64,000 nt of DNA from VAUL01 sp964603155. GTDB taxonomy: Bacteria; Desulfobacterota; Desulfuromonadia; Desulfuromonadales; BM103. The stretch covers positions 144,702 through 208,701 of the forward strand of contig CAZRTZ010000001.1 of NCBI GenBank assembly GCA_964603155.1, written 5' to 3'. A program made the translations under genes and the position numbers. Of this stretch, positions 33,505-41,763 are shown piece by piece (the stretch's first letter is position 1; each line of letters opens with the position of its first letter). Below the pieces are notes generated by a model that saw nothing but the letters and a program-made list of their open reading frames with translations, made no database searches and was not told where the DNA came from.

Positions 33505-34800
33505 TCAATGAGGTAAATGCCTGTCGATCACGGCCATGGTGCGCTGCGTGGCCCCGCGATTCTGCAGGAGCAGATTGTATCCGTTTTCGCCGATCCTCTG
33601 ACGTTCGACCGGATTTTCGATCAGTAAGCGAACCTGATGATACAGATCATCGCGATCGGCAACGCAAAGCCCACCTTGGGACCTGCGCATCAGCCCGGCA
33701 ATTTCCTTGAAGTTCTGCATGTGAGAACCGTAAACGACGGGTTTTCTGAGCAACGCGGCCTCCAGGATATTATGCCCGCCTACCGGAACCAGGCTGCCAC
33801 CGACAAAGACGATATCCGCCATGGCATAGAAAGTCAGCATCTCTCCTACCGTATCGACCAGCAACACCTCACCGGTCTGCAGGTCATGCCGTTCTTCAGC
33901 AATGGCCGAACGCAGAACGTGATGCAGTTTGAGCTGGCCAAGCTCGTCGGCAACCTGCCGAATCCGCTCAGGACGGCGCGGGACAAGAACAAGAAACAGC
34001 CGGGGATGAATTTCGAGCAGCTGCCGATAGACTTCCGCCACCAAAAGCTCTTCTCCGGCATGGGTGCTTCCCGCAACCCAGACCAGACTATCGACCGGCA
34101 GGCGGAATGTCCGCAACAGTTCTTCTCGTGGTGAGGAGGCAACCACTGGTTCTGGCATGTCAAACTTGAGGTTGCCGGTAACCATGATCTGCTCCGGTCT
34201 GGCGCCCAGCAAGCGGATGCGGCGGGCATCCAAAGCCGTCTGCATGCAAAAGGTGCTGACGCCGGCGAGAACCGGCTTAAGGAGACGACCGGCCATAACA
34301 TAGCGTTTCAGCGAACGATCGGAGATCCGCCCATTGACCACGACGATGGGAATCCCCTGCCGGTTCGCCGCATGGATAAAGTTCGGCCAGATTTCTGTTT
34401 CCATCAGGATCACGACCGACGGCCTGATGCGCTTCAAGACCCTGCGGACAACCCAACTCAAATCGAAGGGGAAGAAGATACATTGATCAACTTCAGGGAT
34501 GTTCAGAGCCACTTCCCGGCCGGTTTCAGTGACGTGAGACAAGAGCAGGAATGCGTCCGGATGTCTCTCACGCAACACCCGGAGAAGCGGTGCGACTGCG
34601 CGGGTTTCGCCAACAGAGACAGCGTGAACCCAGATGACGCGGCGATCACGGAACTGTTCGGCAAAGCCCTTGGCATAAGAACCGAGACGCTCCCGTATTC
34701 CCCGGCGGGTCTTGCCGTATTTGAGACCACGCAGCAGGTAATAGGGAACCAGTATCAGCGCCGCGCAGCACAGAATCAGGTCATATAGCCGATAAACCAT
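33505..34800 (-). CDS. waaA: 3-deoxy-D-manno-octulosonic-acid (Kdo) transferase
   Basis: Adds Kdo from CMP-Kdo to lipid IVA. GT30, 431 residues. N-terminal membrane anchor (LYDLILCCAALILVPYYLLRGL) followed by RRGIRERLGSY, IWVHAVSVGETRAVAPLL (with the catalytic Glu), ILMETEIWPNFIH, VWVAGSTHAGEE and DIVFVGGSLVPVGGHNILEAALL. ATG 34800 overlaps the upstream acyltransferase gene by 20 bp. One or two Kdo additions cannot be told from sequence. Confidence 0.95.
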   Translation of the reverse strand: MVYRLYDLILCCAALILVPYYLLRGLKYGKTRRGIRERLGSYAKGFAEQFRDRRVIWVHAVSVGETRAVAPLLRVLRERHPDAFLLLSHVTETGREVALNIPEVDQCIFFPFDLSWVVRRVLKRIRPSVVILMETEIWPNFIHAANRQGIPIVVVNGRISDRSLKRYVMAGRLLKPVLAGVSTFCMQTALDARRIRLLGARPEQIMVTGNLKFDMPEPVVASSPREELLRTFRLPVDSLVWVAGSTHAGEELLVAEVYRQLLEIHPRLFLVLVPRRPERIRQVADELGQLKLHHVLRSAIAEERHDLQTGEVLLVDTVGEMLTFYAMADIVFVGGSLVPVGGHNILEAALLRKPVVYGSHMQNFKEIAGLMRRSQGGLCVADRDDLYHQVRLLIENPVERQRIGENGYNLLLQNRGATQRTMAVIDRHLPH

Positions 34801-35452
34801 ACGTTTTCAAACGCTCCACAGCACGCTGCTCATTGGCTTCCATGGCAGACTGAACCCGCAGGCGGAATTGCTCGGGTGATTCGGCCTTATCATAATACAG
34901 CGGTTTGCCAAAGGCGTAGACACCGCGCCCGAAAGGATACGGCAGCAAAAAACGGTCCCAGGAGGCAAAGCGCCGCCCGCGACTGCAGACAAACGCCATC
35001 GGCACTATCGGTCGTCCGGTCAGGCGCGCCAGTTGCACGACCCCTTCCTTGACCTCATGCCGCGGCCCCTTCGGCCCATCCGGAGTAATGACCAGATCGC
35101 ACGGATCGTCGGCCAGCGCCAGCATCTCCCGGAAAGCGGCACGTCCGCCTCTGGTCGATGAACCGCGCACCGCACCAATCCCCATAACCGCCATGGTGCG
35201 GGCGATGTATTCGCCATCAGTCGAGGCACTGATCAGCACCTTGGCCCCCAACCCGTGGTAACCACGGGCCATAAGGAACAACTGATCATGCCAGAAGGCC
35301 AGGATCACCGCTTGGTTTGATGCCCATAAGGCGCGCAGCGGCTCATCCCCGACGACATCGATCCGCTGACAACGATGGATCAAGCGGATCAGAAAAGCCG
35401 CCAGCCATGGACCCGCCTTCAGCAGAAACCGCTGCAAGAGCGGGTGCTTCAT
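34781..35452 (-). CDS. DUF374-family lipid A late acyltransferase (LpxJ-like)
   Basis: 223 residues from ATG 35452, which overlaps the msbA stop as ATGA. The pattern LWASNQAVILAFWHDQLFLM, KVLISASTDGEYIARTMAVMGIGAVRGSSTRGG and LVITPDGPKGPRHEVKEGVVQLARLTGRPIVPMAF is the DUF374 lysophospholipid-acyltransferase-like family, whose characterised Helicobacter member LpxJ adds a secondary acyl chain to lipid A. No lpxL/lpxM-type gene is in the window, and this gene sits between msbA and waaA, so it is the best candidate for a late acyltransferase here. Chain specificity unknown. Confidence 0.85.
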   Translation of the reverse strand: MKHPLLQRFLLKAGPWLAAFLIRLIHRCQRIDVVGDEPLRALWASNQAVILAFWHDQLFLMARGYHGLGAKVLISASTDGEYIARTMAVMGIGAVRGSSTRGGRAAFREMLALADDPCDLVITPDGPKGPRHEVKEGVVQLARLTGRPIVPMAFVCSRGRRFASWDRFLLPYPFGRGVYAFGKPLYYDKAESPEQFRLRVQSAMEANEQRAVERLKTYGLSAI

Positions 35453-37188
35453 TCCATATCCCTGAACTGCATGGCACAAAGTTTCTGATAAAGGGGACAG
35501 CGCTGCTGCAATTCCTGATGAGGGCCGACATCCTGGATCCGTCCATCCTCGATCACCACGATTTTGTCGGCATTGACGATTGTCGACAGGCGGTGGGCGA
35601 TGACGAAGGTCGTGCGGTTTTTCATCAAATTGTTCAATGCCATTTGCACGGCCGCTTCGCTTTCCGAGTCCAGGGCACTCGTTGCCTCGTCAAGAATCAG
35701 AATCGGGGCATCCCGCAGGATCGCGCGGGCAATGCACAGGCGCTGACGCTGTCCGCCGGAGAGACGTACGCCGCGATCCCCTATTCTGGTCTCAAAACCA
35801 TTGGGCATTTCCAGGATAAAATCCTCGGCAAAGGCCTTGCGCGCCGCATCACGGATCTGCTCTTCACTGGCATCGCGCCGTCCATAGCTGATGTTGTTGC
35901 TGATGGTATCGTTAAACAGAAAAGTCTCCTGATCGACAAGAGCGATCTGATTTTTCAGACTTTCCAGGGTGATCTGGCGTAAATCCATGCCGTCGATGCT
36001 GATGCTGCCTTGCTGGGGATCGTAGAAGCGCGCCAGCAGTGCGGACACCGTCGACTTGCCCGCTCCGGACGGGCCGACCAGCGCGACGACTTCACCAGGC
36101 CTCGCCGTCAGAGTGAAGTCTTTCAGGACCGGCTCCTCATCGTAAGAAAAGTTGACCCCATCGAAGACGACTTCCCCCTTGACCTTGTCAAGCGGAACCG
36201 CATTCGGTGCGTTGCGGATTTCCGGAACTTCGTCGAGAGTCTCGAAGACGCGCTCGGCGGCGCCGACCGAGCGCTGCAAGGTGTTGCTGACCTTGGTCAG
36301 CCGCTTGACCGGGCCGTACATCAACAGAACCGAAGCCCCGAACGCGAACAGTTCACCCTGGGTGATGGCACCGGAGATCACGCGATGGAGCCCGTACCAG
36401 AACACCCCGGCAATCCCAAGAGAACCGAGCAGTTCGATGGCTGGCGCCGAAATCGAATCGTACTTGAGGGTCTTGCGGATGAATTTATAAAAGACCAGAT
36501 TTTCGGCACGGAACCGGTTGTTTTCCTGCCATTCGGTCCCAAAGGCCTTGATCACCTTGATCCCGGCGATACTTTCCTGGAGAACGGACGTCAGCGAGGC
36601 CATGGTCGCCTGGCTGCGCCGGGTATAATCCTTGATTTTGCGACCGATAACCGAAGCCGGAACGATCGCCGCAGGCAACACCAGAAAAGCGACACAAGCC
36701 AGTTTCCAGTCACTGTAGAATGCCGAGGCGGTAAGACCGATCAGAGCAAAGATTTCGCGGACCGACTCGACCAGAACGTCCGCGGCCGAGCGCTGCAGCA
36801 TGCCGACATCGTTGAGGATGCGCGACATCATTCCACCGGTGGTGTTCTGCGTGTAATAACGCATCGACAGGCCCATCGAATGCTCGTACAGGTCGTTGCG
36901 GATATCCTGCACCACCAGCTGCCCTGCGGTCTTGATGAAATATTCCTGAATATAACGTCCTGCCCCCTTGATCAGCGCCAGGGCAATGATGATGAAAGGA
37001 ACAAAGTCAACCAGATAATAGTTTCCGGCGGCCAGAACCTTATCTACCAGCGGACGAACCAGCTGTGCCGAAGCGACATCAACGCCAGCGACAGCCAGCG
37101 ATCCAAGCATGGCAAGACCGATCCGCCCGTAGTAGGGGCGGGAATAGCGCAGCAAGCGGCGATAGACATGCAATGACTGCTTACTCAA
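35449..37188 (-). CDS. msbA: Lipid A/LPS flippase ABC transporter
   Basis: Half-transporter of 579 residues that flips core-lipid A across the inner membrane as a homodimer. Residues to about 310 hold six membrane helices (YYGRIGLAMLGSLAVAGV, FVPFIIIALALIKGAGRY, FWYGLHRVISGAITQGELFAFG). The ATPase domain has Walker A GPSGAGKST, the Q-loop ALVDQETFLF, signature LSGGQRQRL and Walker B ILILDEATSALD. I place the start at TTG 37188: it overlaps the lpxB stop as TTGA and has AGGGAG about 7 bp upstream. A longer frame lies within lpxB. Confidence 0.94.
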   Translation of the reverse strand: MSKQSLHVYRRLLRYSRPYYGRIGLAMLGSLAVAGVDVASAQLVRPLVDKVLAAGNYYLVDFVPFIIIALALIKGAGRYIQEYFIKTAGQLVVQDIRNDLYEHSMGLSMRYYTQNTTGGMMSRILNDVGMLQRSAADVLVESVREIFALIGLTASAFYSDWKLACVAFLVLPAAIVPASVIGRKIKDYTRRSQATMASLTSVLQESIAGIKVIKAFGTEWQENNRFRAENLVFYKFIRKTLKYDSISAPAIELLGSLGIAGVFWYGLHRVISGAITQGELFAFGASVLLMYGPVKRLTKVSNTLQRSVGAAERVFETLDEVPEIRNAPNAVPLDKVKGEVVFDGVNFSYDEEPVLKDFTLTARPGEVVALVGPSGAGKSTVSALLARFYDPQQGSISIDGMDLRQITLESLKNQIALVDQETFLFNDTISNNISYGRRDASEEQIRDAARKAFAEDFILEMPNGFETRIGDRGVRLSGGQRQRLCIARAILRDAPILILDEATSALDSESEAAVQMALNNLMKNRTTFVIAHRLSTIVNADKIVVIEDGRIQDVGPHQELQQRCPLYQKLCAMQFRDME

Positions 37189-38345
37189 TGGACCGCTCCC
37201 TGAACTGCTTTCTCTGTCATGAGCGACGCAAGCATCCTGGCCACGCGCTGCGAACAACCGGGGGCGCCGAGTCGCTCACGAACCGTCGCCAGCCCTGCCC
37301 TGATTTCGCCGGAATAGCGACTGCTGCCAAGAATCTCGAGAACCTCACCGGCAAGATTCTCCGCCGAAGCGGCCTCCTGGATAAACTCTTTGACGACGCC
37401 CTCACCAGCCACGATATTGGCCAGGCCGATGTGCGGCACCTTGACCAGGCGTTTGCCGATGGCATAGGTCAGGGGCGCCATCCGGTAAACGATGGCCATC
37501 GGCGTCCCGGCCAGGGCAATCTGCAGGGTGACGGTACCGGACACGGCCAAAACCGCATCGCAGGCATTGGCCGCATCGTAAATATTCCCTTCCACGAGGG
37601 TCACCGGCAGGTGCCTGCCGGTCAGGGCCGCCTCGACATCGCTTCTGTCAAGCGTCTGCGCCACCGGCAGAAGAAACCTGATTTCCGGACGCTGTCGATA
37701 AAGCAGATTCGCGGCATCGAGCATTACCCCGAGGTTGTAACGCAACTCGCTGCGCCGGCTGCCGGGAAAGATCCCTACCACGGGCTGGGCCGGGTCGATG
37801 CCAAGCCGGTGCAAATAGGTTTCCCGCTCGGCGTCAATATGAAACTCGTCAAGCAGGGGGTGGCCGACGTACTCAACCTTAATCGGCAGCCCTTTGTAGA
37901 GTTCCGGCTCGAAAGGAAATATTGCCGCCAGACGGTCAACCACCGCGGCGATTTTTTTCACTCGTCCCTTTCGCCAGGCCCAGACCTGCGGGCTGACATA
38001 GTAAAGCACCGGCACCCCCGCGCTCTTGGCCACTCTGGCCAGGCGCAGGTTGAAATCGGGAAAATCGATCAACACTAGGGCCGCAGGCCTGTCGGGACCG
38101 ATCAGAATAGCTTTGAGCCGGTTGAACGCGCGGCGAATAACCGGCAAGTGCCCGATCACTTCAACCAGTCCCATTACGGAAATCTCTTCTCCGGGGACTA
38201 TGATTTCGCACCCGGCTTCCGCCATGCGCAGTCCGCCGGCACCGAAAAAATGCAACGACGGATCCGTTTCGCGCGCCGCACGGATCAGCTTTGAACCGTG
38301 AAGATCGCCGGAAGCCTCACCGGTGACAATCAGAACCTTCGGCAA
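37185..38345 (-). CDS. lpxB: Lipid-A-disaccharide synthase
   Basis: GT19, 386 residues. Condenses UDP-2,3-diacyl-GlcN (or its diamino analogue) with lipid X. Motifs: VLIVTGEASGDLHGSKLIRA, DFPDFNLRLARVAKSAGVPVLYYVSPQVWAWRKGRVKKIA, FPFEPELYKG, VEYVGHPLLDE and AVSGTVTLQIALAGTPMAIVYRM. The start is TTG 38345 with GAGAGG 7 bp upstream and one base after the gnnB stop; no nearby ATG gives a normal N-terminus. Confidence 0.96.
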   Translation of the reverse strand: MPKVLIVTGEASGDLHGSKLIRAARETDPSLHFFGAGGLRMAEAGCEIIVPGEEISVMGLVEVIGHLPVIRRAFNRLKAILIGPDRPAALVLIDFPDFNLRLARVAKSAGVPVLYYVSPQVWAWRKGRVKKIAAVVDRLAAIFPFEPELYKGLPIKVEYVGHPLLDEFHIDAERETYLHRLGIDPAQPVVGIFPGSRRSELRYNLGVMLDAANLLYRQRPEIRFLLPVAQTLDRSDVEAALTGRHLPVTLVEGNIYDAANACDAVLAVSGTVTLQIALAGTPMAIVYRMAPLTYAIGKRLVKVPHIGLANIVAGEGVVKEFIQEAASAENLAGEVLEILGSSRYSGEIRAGLATVRERLGAPGCSQRVARMLASLMTEKAVQGAVH

Positions 38346-38346
38346 C

Positions 38347-39438
38347 TTACGCCTCTCTGATAGCAGCGATGACCCGATCCATCTGCGTTTCGGTCAGCTC
38401 CGGATAAATTGGCAGGGAGAGGCAACGCGCCGCAACCTGTTCGCTGACCGGCAGCGAGACATTCTTGCAGGCATCGGCGAAAACGTTCTGCCGGTGCAGG
38501 GGGATAGGATAGTAGATCGCCGAGGCGCAGCCGGCACTCGTGAGGGCGGCCTGCTGCGCTTCACGTTTGTTGGTCAACACGGTGTACTGGTGATAGACAT
38601 GCACACCCTTGCCATCCTCATGCGGAGGGGTTACCCCGGCGGAAAGCAGATGCTCGGAATAATAGTGGGCATTCCGGCGCCGCAGCCCGTTGAAGCGATC
38701 GATATACCGCAGTTTCACCCTTAGAATTGCCGCCTGCATCTCGTCGAGGCGGCTGTTGTAGCCGATAATGTCGTGGTGGTAGCGCACCTTGCTGCCATGG
38801 TTGCGCAACATGCGCAACTGCTCGGCAAAGTGGTCATCATTGGTGGTCACCAGCCCGCCGTCACCGTAGCAGCCCAGGTTCTTGCTCGGGAAGAAAGAGA
38901 AACAGCCCAGTGTACCAATGCTGCCGGTCTGCCGGCCGGCATAAGTAGCGCCGAACGACTGAGCACAGTCTTCGACCAGCAGCAGGTTGTGAACATCGCA
39001 CAATTGCTGAAGCGAAGCCAGGTCTGCGGGCTGACCGAAGAGATGCACCGGCAGAATCGCCCTGGTCCTTGCGGTAATGGCCTTCTCGACCAGCACCGGG
39101 TCGAGATTGAATGTCTGTGGGTCGATATCGACGAAGACTGGGGTTCCGCCGACATAGGCAATCGCCTCGGCCGTTGCGATGAAGGTGAATGGCGAGGTGA
39201 TGACCTCGTCTCCGGGACCGATCCCTGCGGCACGCAAGGCCAGATGCAGGGCGTCGGTTCCCGACGATACGCCGATCGCATGGTTGACGCCGAGATACGC
39301 CGCAGCCTCCTTTTCGAAAGCCTGCCCTTCGGGGCCAAGGATATAGTGGCTGGTATCAAGGACACCGTGGAGGGCCTGGTCGATTTCATCCTTGAGCTGA
39401 CGGTATTGGACCTGAAGATCCACCATTGGAATCTGCAT
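38347..39438 (-). CDS. gnnB: UDP-sugar 3-aminotransferase GnnB-like (PLP, DegT family)
   Basis: 363 residues from ATG 39438 (AAAGGA upstream). DegT/DnrJ/EryC1 aminotransferase: GVSSGTDALHLALRAAGIG, VITSPFTFIATAEAIAYVG, LVEDCAQSFGA and the PLP Lys in FSFFPSKNLGCYGDGGLVTT. The genes run lpxA, oxidoreductase, this aminotransferase, lpxB. The same order holds in Acidithiobacillus, where GnnA oxidises UDP-GlcNAc at C3 and GnnB aminates it to UDP-GlcNAc3N, which LpxA then uses. I infer the same here. The alternative is a UDP-sugar for the O-chain. Confidence 0.85.
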   Translation of the reverse strand: MQIPMVDLQVQYRQLKDEIDQALHGVLDTSHYILGPEGQAFEKEAAAYLGVNHAIGVSSGTDALHLALRAAGIGPGDEVITSPFTFIATAEAIAYVGGTPVFVDIDPQTFNLDPVLVEKAITARTRAILPVHLFGQPADLASLQQLCDVHNLLLVEDCAQSFGATYAGRQTGSIGTLGCFSFFPSKNLGCYGDGGLVTTNDDHFAEQLRMLRNHGSKVRYHHDIIGYNSRLDEMQAAILRVKLRYIDRFNGLRRRNAHYYSEHLLSAGVTPPHEDGKGVHVYHQYTVLTNKREAQQAALTSAGCASAIYYPIPLHRQNVFADACKNVSLPVSEQVAARCLSLPIYPELTETQMDRVIAAIREA

Positions 39439-39513
39439 TGGAACGTTCCTTTCGTTATTCGTGTCAGAGAATCCGCTACGCGTTACGGGTGCTTCGTCAC
39501 GGATTCTTCCCCG

Positions 39514-39550
39514 AAAAAACAAGGCGAGTCCGGCCTGAAGCCTCTCGCCT
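39514..39550 (-). terminator. Intrinsic terminator between gnnA and gnnB
   Basis: On the minus strand AGGCGAG (39550-39544) pairs with CTCGCCT (39528-39522), an inner GGC/GCC pair closes the loop, and TGTTTTTT follows (to 39514). It begins about 30 bp past the gnnA stop, inside what otherwise looks like one pathway operon. Confidence 0.75.
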
Positions 39551-39580
39551 GCGACGTAACTGCTACCGGCATGAGATCCT

Positions 39581-40528
39581 TCAGGCACTTACTTCATGCC
39601 ACAACCGGTTGCTGATTTGCATGGCGATTTCAAGAGCGCGCTTGCCATCTTCTCCGGAAACAACCGGCTCAGTGCCGTCACGAACCGCGGCAATAAAAGC
39701 CTCGATCTCATCGCGCAGCGGATCGCCCTGGGGGAAAGCACGTTCCTCCATGACGATGTCCGGCAAGCCGGGGATCAGATTCGCACCCGGCTGCCGTTTG
39801 AATACGGCAATCGATCGATTCTGGTAATCGATCGAAAAGTAGGCGTCTTTTTGAAAGATGCGAATCTTGCGCAAGGTCTCGCGACTGGCACGGCTGGCCG
39901 TAACGTTGGCCACGCAACCGTTGGCAAACTGCAACCTTGCATTGGCGATATCGACCTCCCCCGAAAGTACCGGCAACCCCACCGAGTTGATGGTCGTGAT
40001 CGGATGGCGCACCAGACTGAGCAGGATATCGATATCGTGAATCATCAGGTCAAGGACGACATTGACATCAGTCCCGCGCGGCTTGAAAGGGGCAAGGCGA
40101 TGCGACTCGATGAACAGCGGGTTATCCAGAAGCCCGTCAAGCGCCTTGACTGCCGGGTTGAACCGCTCAAGATGCCCCACCTGCAGCACCAGTTTGCGTT
40201 CTGCCGCCAGAGTGATCAATTCTTCGGCCTCGGCCACCGTCTGGGTGATCGGCTTTTCCACCAGCACGTGACAGCCGGCCAGCAGGCTGTCACGTGCCAC
40301 AGCGTGATGAAATTGCGTGGGAACAGCGATCGAGACCAGATCGACCTTGCCCAGCAGTTCACGATGGTCGGTGAACGCGGCGCAACCGACCTCGGCGGCC
40401 ACCTCGGCGGCGCGCTGCGGGTTGTTGTCGACGACGCCGACCAGCTCGACTCCGCCGTGACCGGCATATTTCTGAGCATGGAACCGGCCAAGGTAACCGA
40501 CCCCGAAAACCGCTGCACGCAGCATCAT
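39581..40528 (-). CDS. gnnA: UDP-GlcNAc 3-dehydrogenase GnnA-like (Gfo/Idh/MocA)
   Basis: 315 residues from ATG 40528 (AGGAG 7 bp upstream), ten bases after lpxA. NAD-binding fold AAVFGVGYLGRFHAQKYA, then LVSIAVPTQFHHAVA, HVLVEKPI (the EKP motif of the family), NVVLDLMIHDIDILLSLV and NVTASRASRETLRKIRIF. Next to lpxA and with a DegT aminotransferase following, the best reading is GnnA: NAD-dependent oxidation of UDP-GlcNAc at the 3-hydroxyl for lipid A containing 2,3-diamino-2,3-dideoxyglucose. Context carries most of the weight. Confidence 0.85.
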   Translation of the reverse strand: MMLRAAVFGVGYLGRFHAQKYAGHGGVELVGVVDNNPQRAAEVAAEVGCAAFTDHRELLGKVDLVSIAVPTQFHHAVARDSLLAGCHVLVEKPITQTVAEAEELITLAAERKLVLQVGHLERFNPAVKALDGLLDNPLFIESHRLAPFKPRGTDVNVVLDLMIHDIDILLSLVRHPITTINSVGLPVLSGEVDIANARLQFANGCVANVTASRASRETLRKIRIFQKDAYFSIDYQNRSIAVFKRQPGANLIPGLPDIVMEERAFPQGDPLRDEIEAFIAAVRDGTEPVVSGEDGKRALEIAMQISNRLWHEVSA

Positions 40529-40538
40529 CACTTCGCTC

Positions 40539-41309
40539 CTAGCGGGCAATGCCACGCTGGCTCGCCTTGATAAAGGCGAGGAAGTGCTCGAGTTCCGGGG
40601 TCATCGCCAGTTCCTGTTCAATGCGGGACAACGCCTCTTCCATACGCAGGCCAGCACGGAACAGAAGCCGGTAGGCCTGCTTCAGCCCTCGTACGGTGTC
40701 TTCGGCAAAACCGCGCCGCTTCAGACCGATCAGGTTAAGACCGATGGTCTTGGCCCGGTCGCCCTGGGCCACCGTATACGGAGGAATATCCTGGGCAATC
40801 ATCGAGCCGCCGCTGATCATGGTATGACAACCAACGCGGCAGAACTGGTGTACCGCAACCAGACCGCCGAGAATCGCATTGTCCTCGACTTCGACATGCC
40901 CGGCCAGGGTGGCGGCATTGGCCATGACCACGCGGTTGTGCACGATGCAGTCGTGTGCCACGTGGGAGTAGGCCATCAACAGATTGTCGCTGCCGATGGT
41001 GGTGATGCCACCACCATCAACAGTGCCGCGGTGCAGTGTGGCAAATTCGCGAATCCGGTTACGGTCACCAATGACCAGGTGAGTTTCCTCCCCCTTGTAC
41101 TTCAGATCCTGGGGACCGGCCCCGACCGAAGCGAACTGAAAAATCTGGTTGTCCCGGCCGATGTCGGTCCAGCACTCGATCACGACGTGCGCCCCGATCC
41201 TGGTGCCGGAGCCGATCTTCACCTGCGGGCCAATGATGCTGTACGGTCCAACCGCAACATTTTCGTCGAGTTGTGCCGAGGGGTCGATGATGGCTGTCGG
41301 ATGAATCAT
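40539..41309 (-). CDS. lpxA: UDP-N-acetylglucosamine (or GlcNAc3N) acyltransferase
   Basis: First committed acylation of lipid A, acyl from 3-hydroxyacyl-ACP. 256 residues of left-handed beta-helix hexapeptide repeats then a helical C-terminus. The catalytic His is residue 119 (SHVAHDC, matching His125 of E. coli). Gly167 lies at the position of E. coli Gly173, which acts as the acyl-chain ruler, so a chain near C14 is suggested. GPQDLKYKGEET and NLIGLKRRGF are standard. ATG 41309, 2 bp after fabZ. With gnnA/gnnB adjacent it may acylate UDP-GlcNAc3N, forming an amide at position 3. Confidence 0.96.
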   Translation of the reverse strand: MIHPTAIIDPSAQLDENVAVGPYSIIGPQVKIGSGTRIGAHVVIECWTDIGRDNQIFQFASVGAGPQDLKYKGEETHLVIGDRNRIREFATLHRGTVDGGGITTIGSDNLLMAYSHVAHDCIVHNRVVMANAATLAGHVEVEDNAILGGLVAVHQFCRVGCHTMISGGSMIAQDIPPYTVAQGDRAKTIGLNLIGLKRRGFAEDTVRGLKQAYRLLFRAGLRMEEALSRIEQELAMTPELEHFLAFIKASQRGIAR

Positions 41310-41311
41310 GA

Positions 41312-41749
41312 TCAGCCTGCCGCCGCGAAGGTTGCTTTCAGTTCGGCCTCAGCCACCAGCTTGCCGTCGACAAAAGCCTGGCCGGCAAAGGTGTAGATGC
41401 CGCGCTTGACGTTGACCAGGGCCAATTCCAGCCGCAGAACGTCCCCGGGGAGGACCGGCTTGCGGAACCGTGCCTGGTCGATGCCGACAAAGTACGGGAC
41501 GCGCCCGGACTCGACCTCTCCGGCCAGATGGGAATAGACCCCTCCGACCTGAGCCATGGCTTCGAGAATCAGCACGCCGGGCATAATCGGATGCCCGGGG
41601 AAGTGCCCCTGGAAGAACGGTTCGTTGATGGTGACATTTTTAACACCGACAATCTTGCTCCCCTTCTCAAACTCAACGATACGGTCGACCAGTAGGAAAG
41701 GGTAGCGATGCGGCAGGTACTTCATGACTTCAAGGACATTCAACTCCAT
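41312..41749 (-). CDS. fabZ: 3-hydroxyacyl-ACP dehydratase FabZ
   Basis: 145 residues, hotdog fold. Motifs: MKYLPHRYPFLLVDRIVEF (catalytic His), NEPFFQGHFPGHPIMPGVLILEAMAQVGG (central helix with the catalytic Glu) and FRKPVLPGDVLRLELALV. It dehydrates 3-hydroxyacyl-ACP in fatty acid elongation and competes with LpxA for that substrate, which explains its constant place beside lpxA and lpxD. ATG 41749, 14 bp after lpxD. Confidence 0.97.
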   Translation of the reverse strand: MELNVLEVMKYLPHRYPFLLVDRIVEFEKGSKIVGVKNVTINEPFFQGHFPGHPIMPGVLILEAMAQVGGVYSHLAGEVESGRVPYFVGIDQARFRKPVLPGDVLRLELALVNVKRGIYTFAGQAFVDGKLVAEAELKATFAAAG

Positions 41750-41763
41750 GTCAGTCGTGCTCC

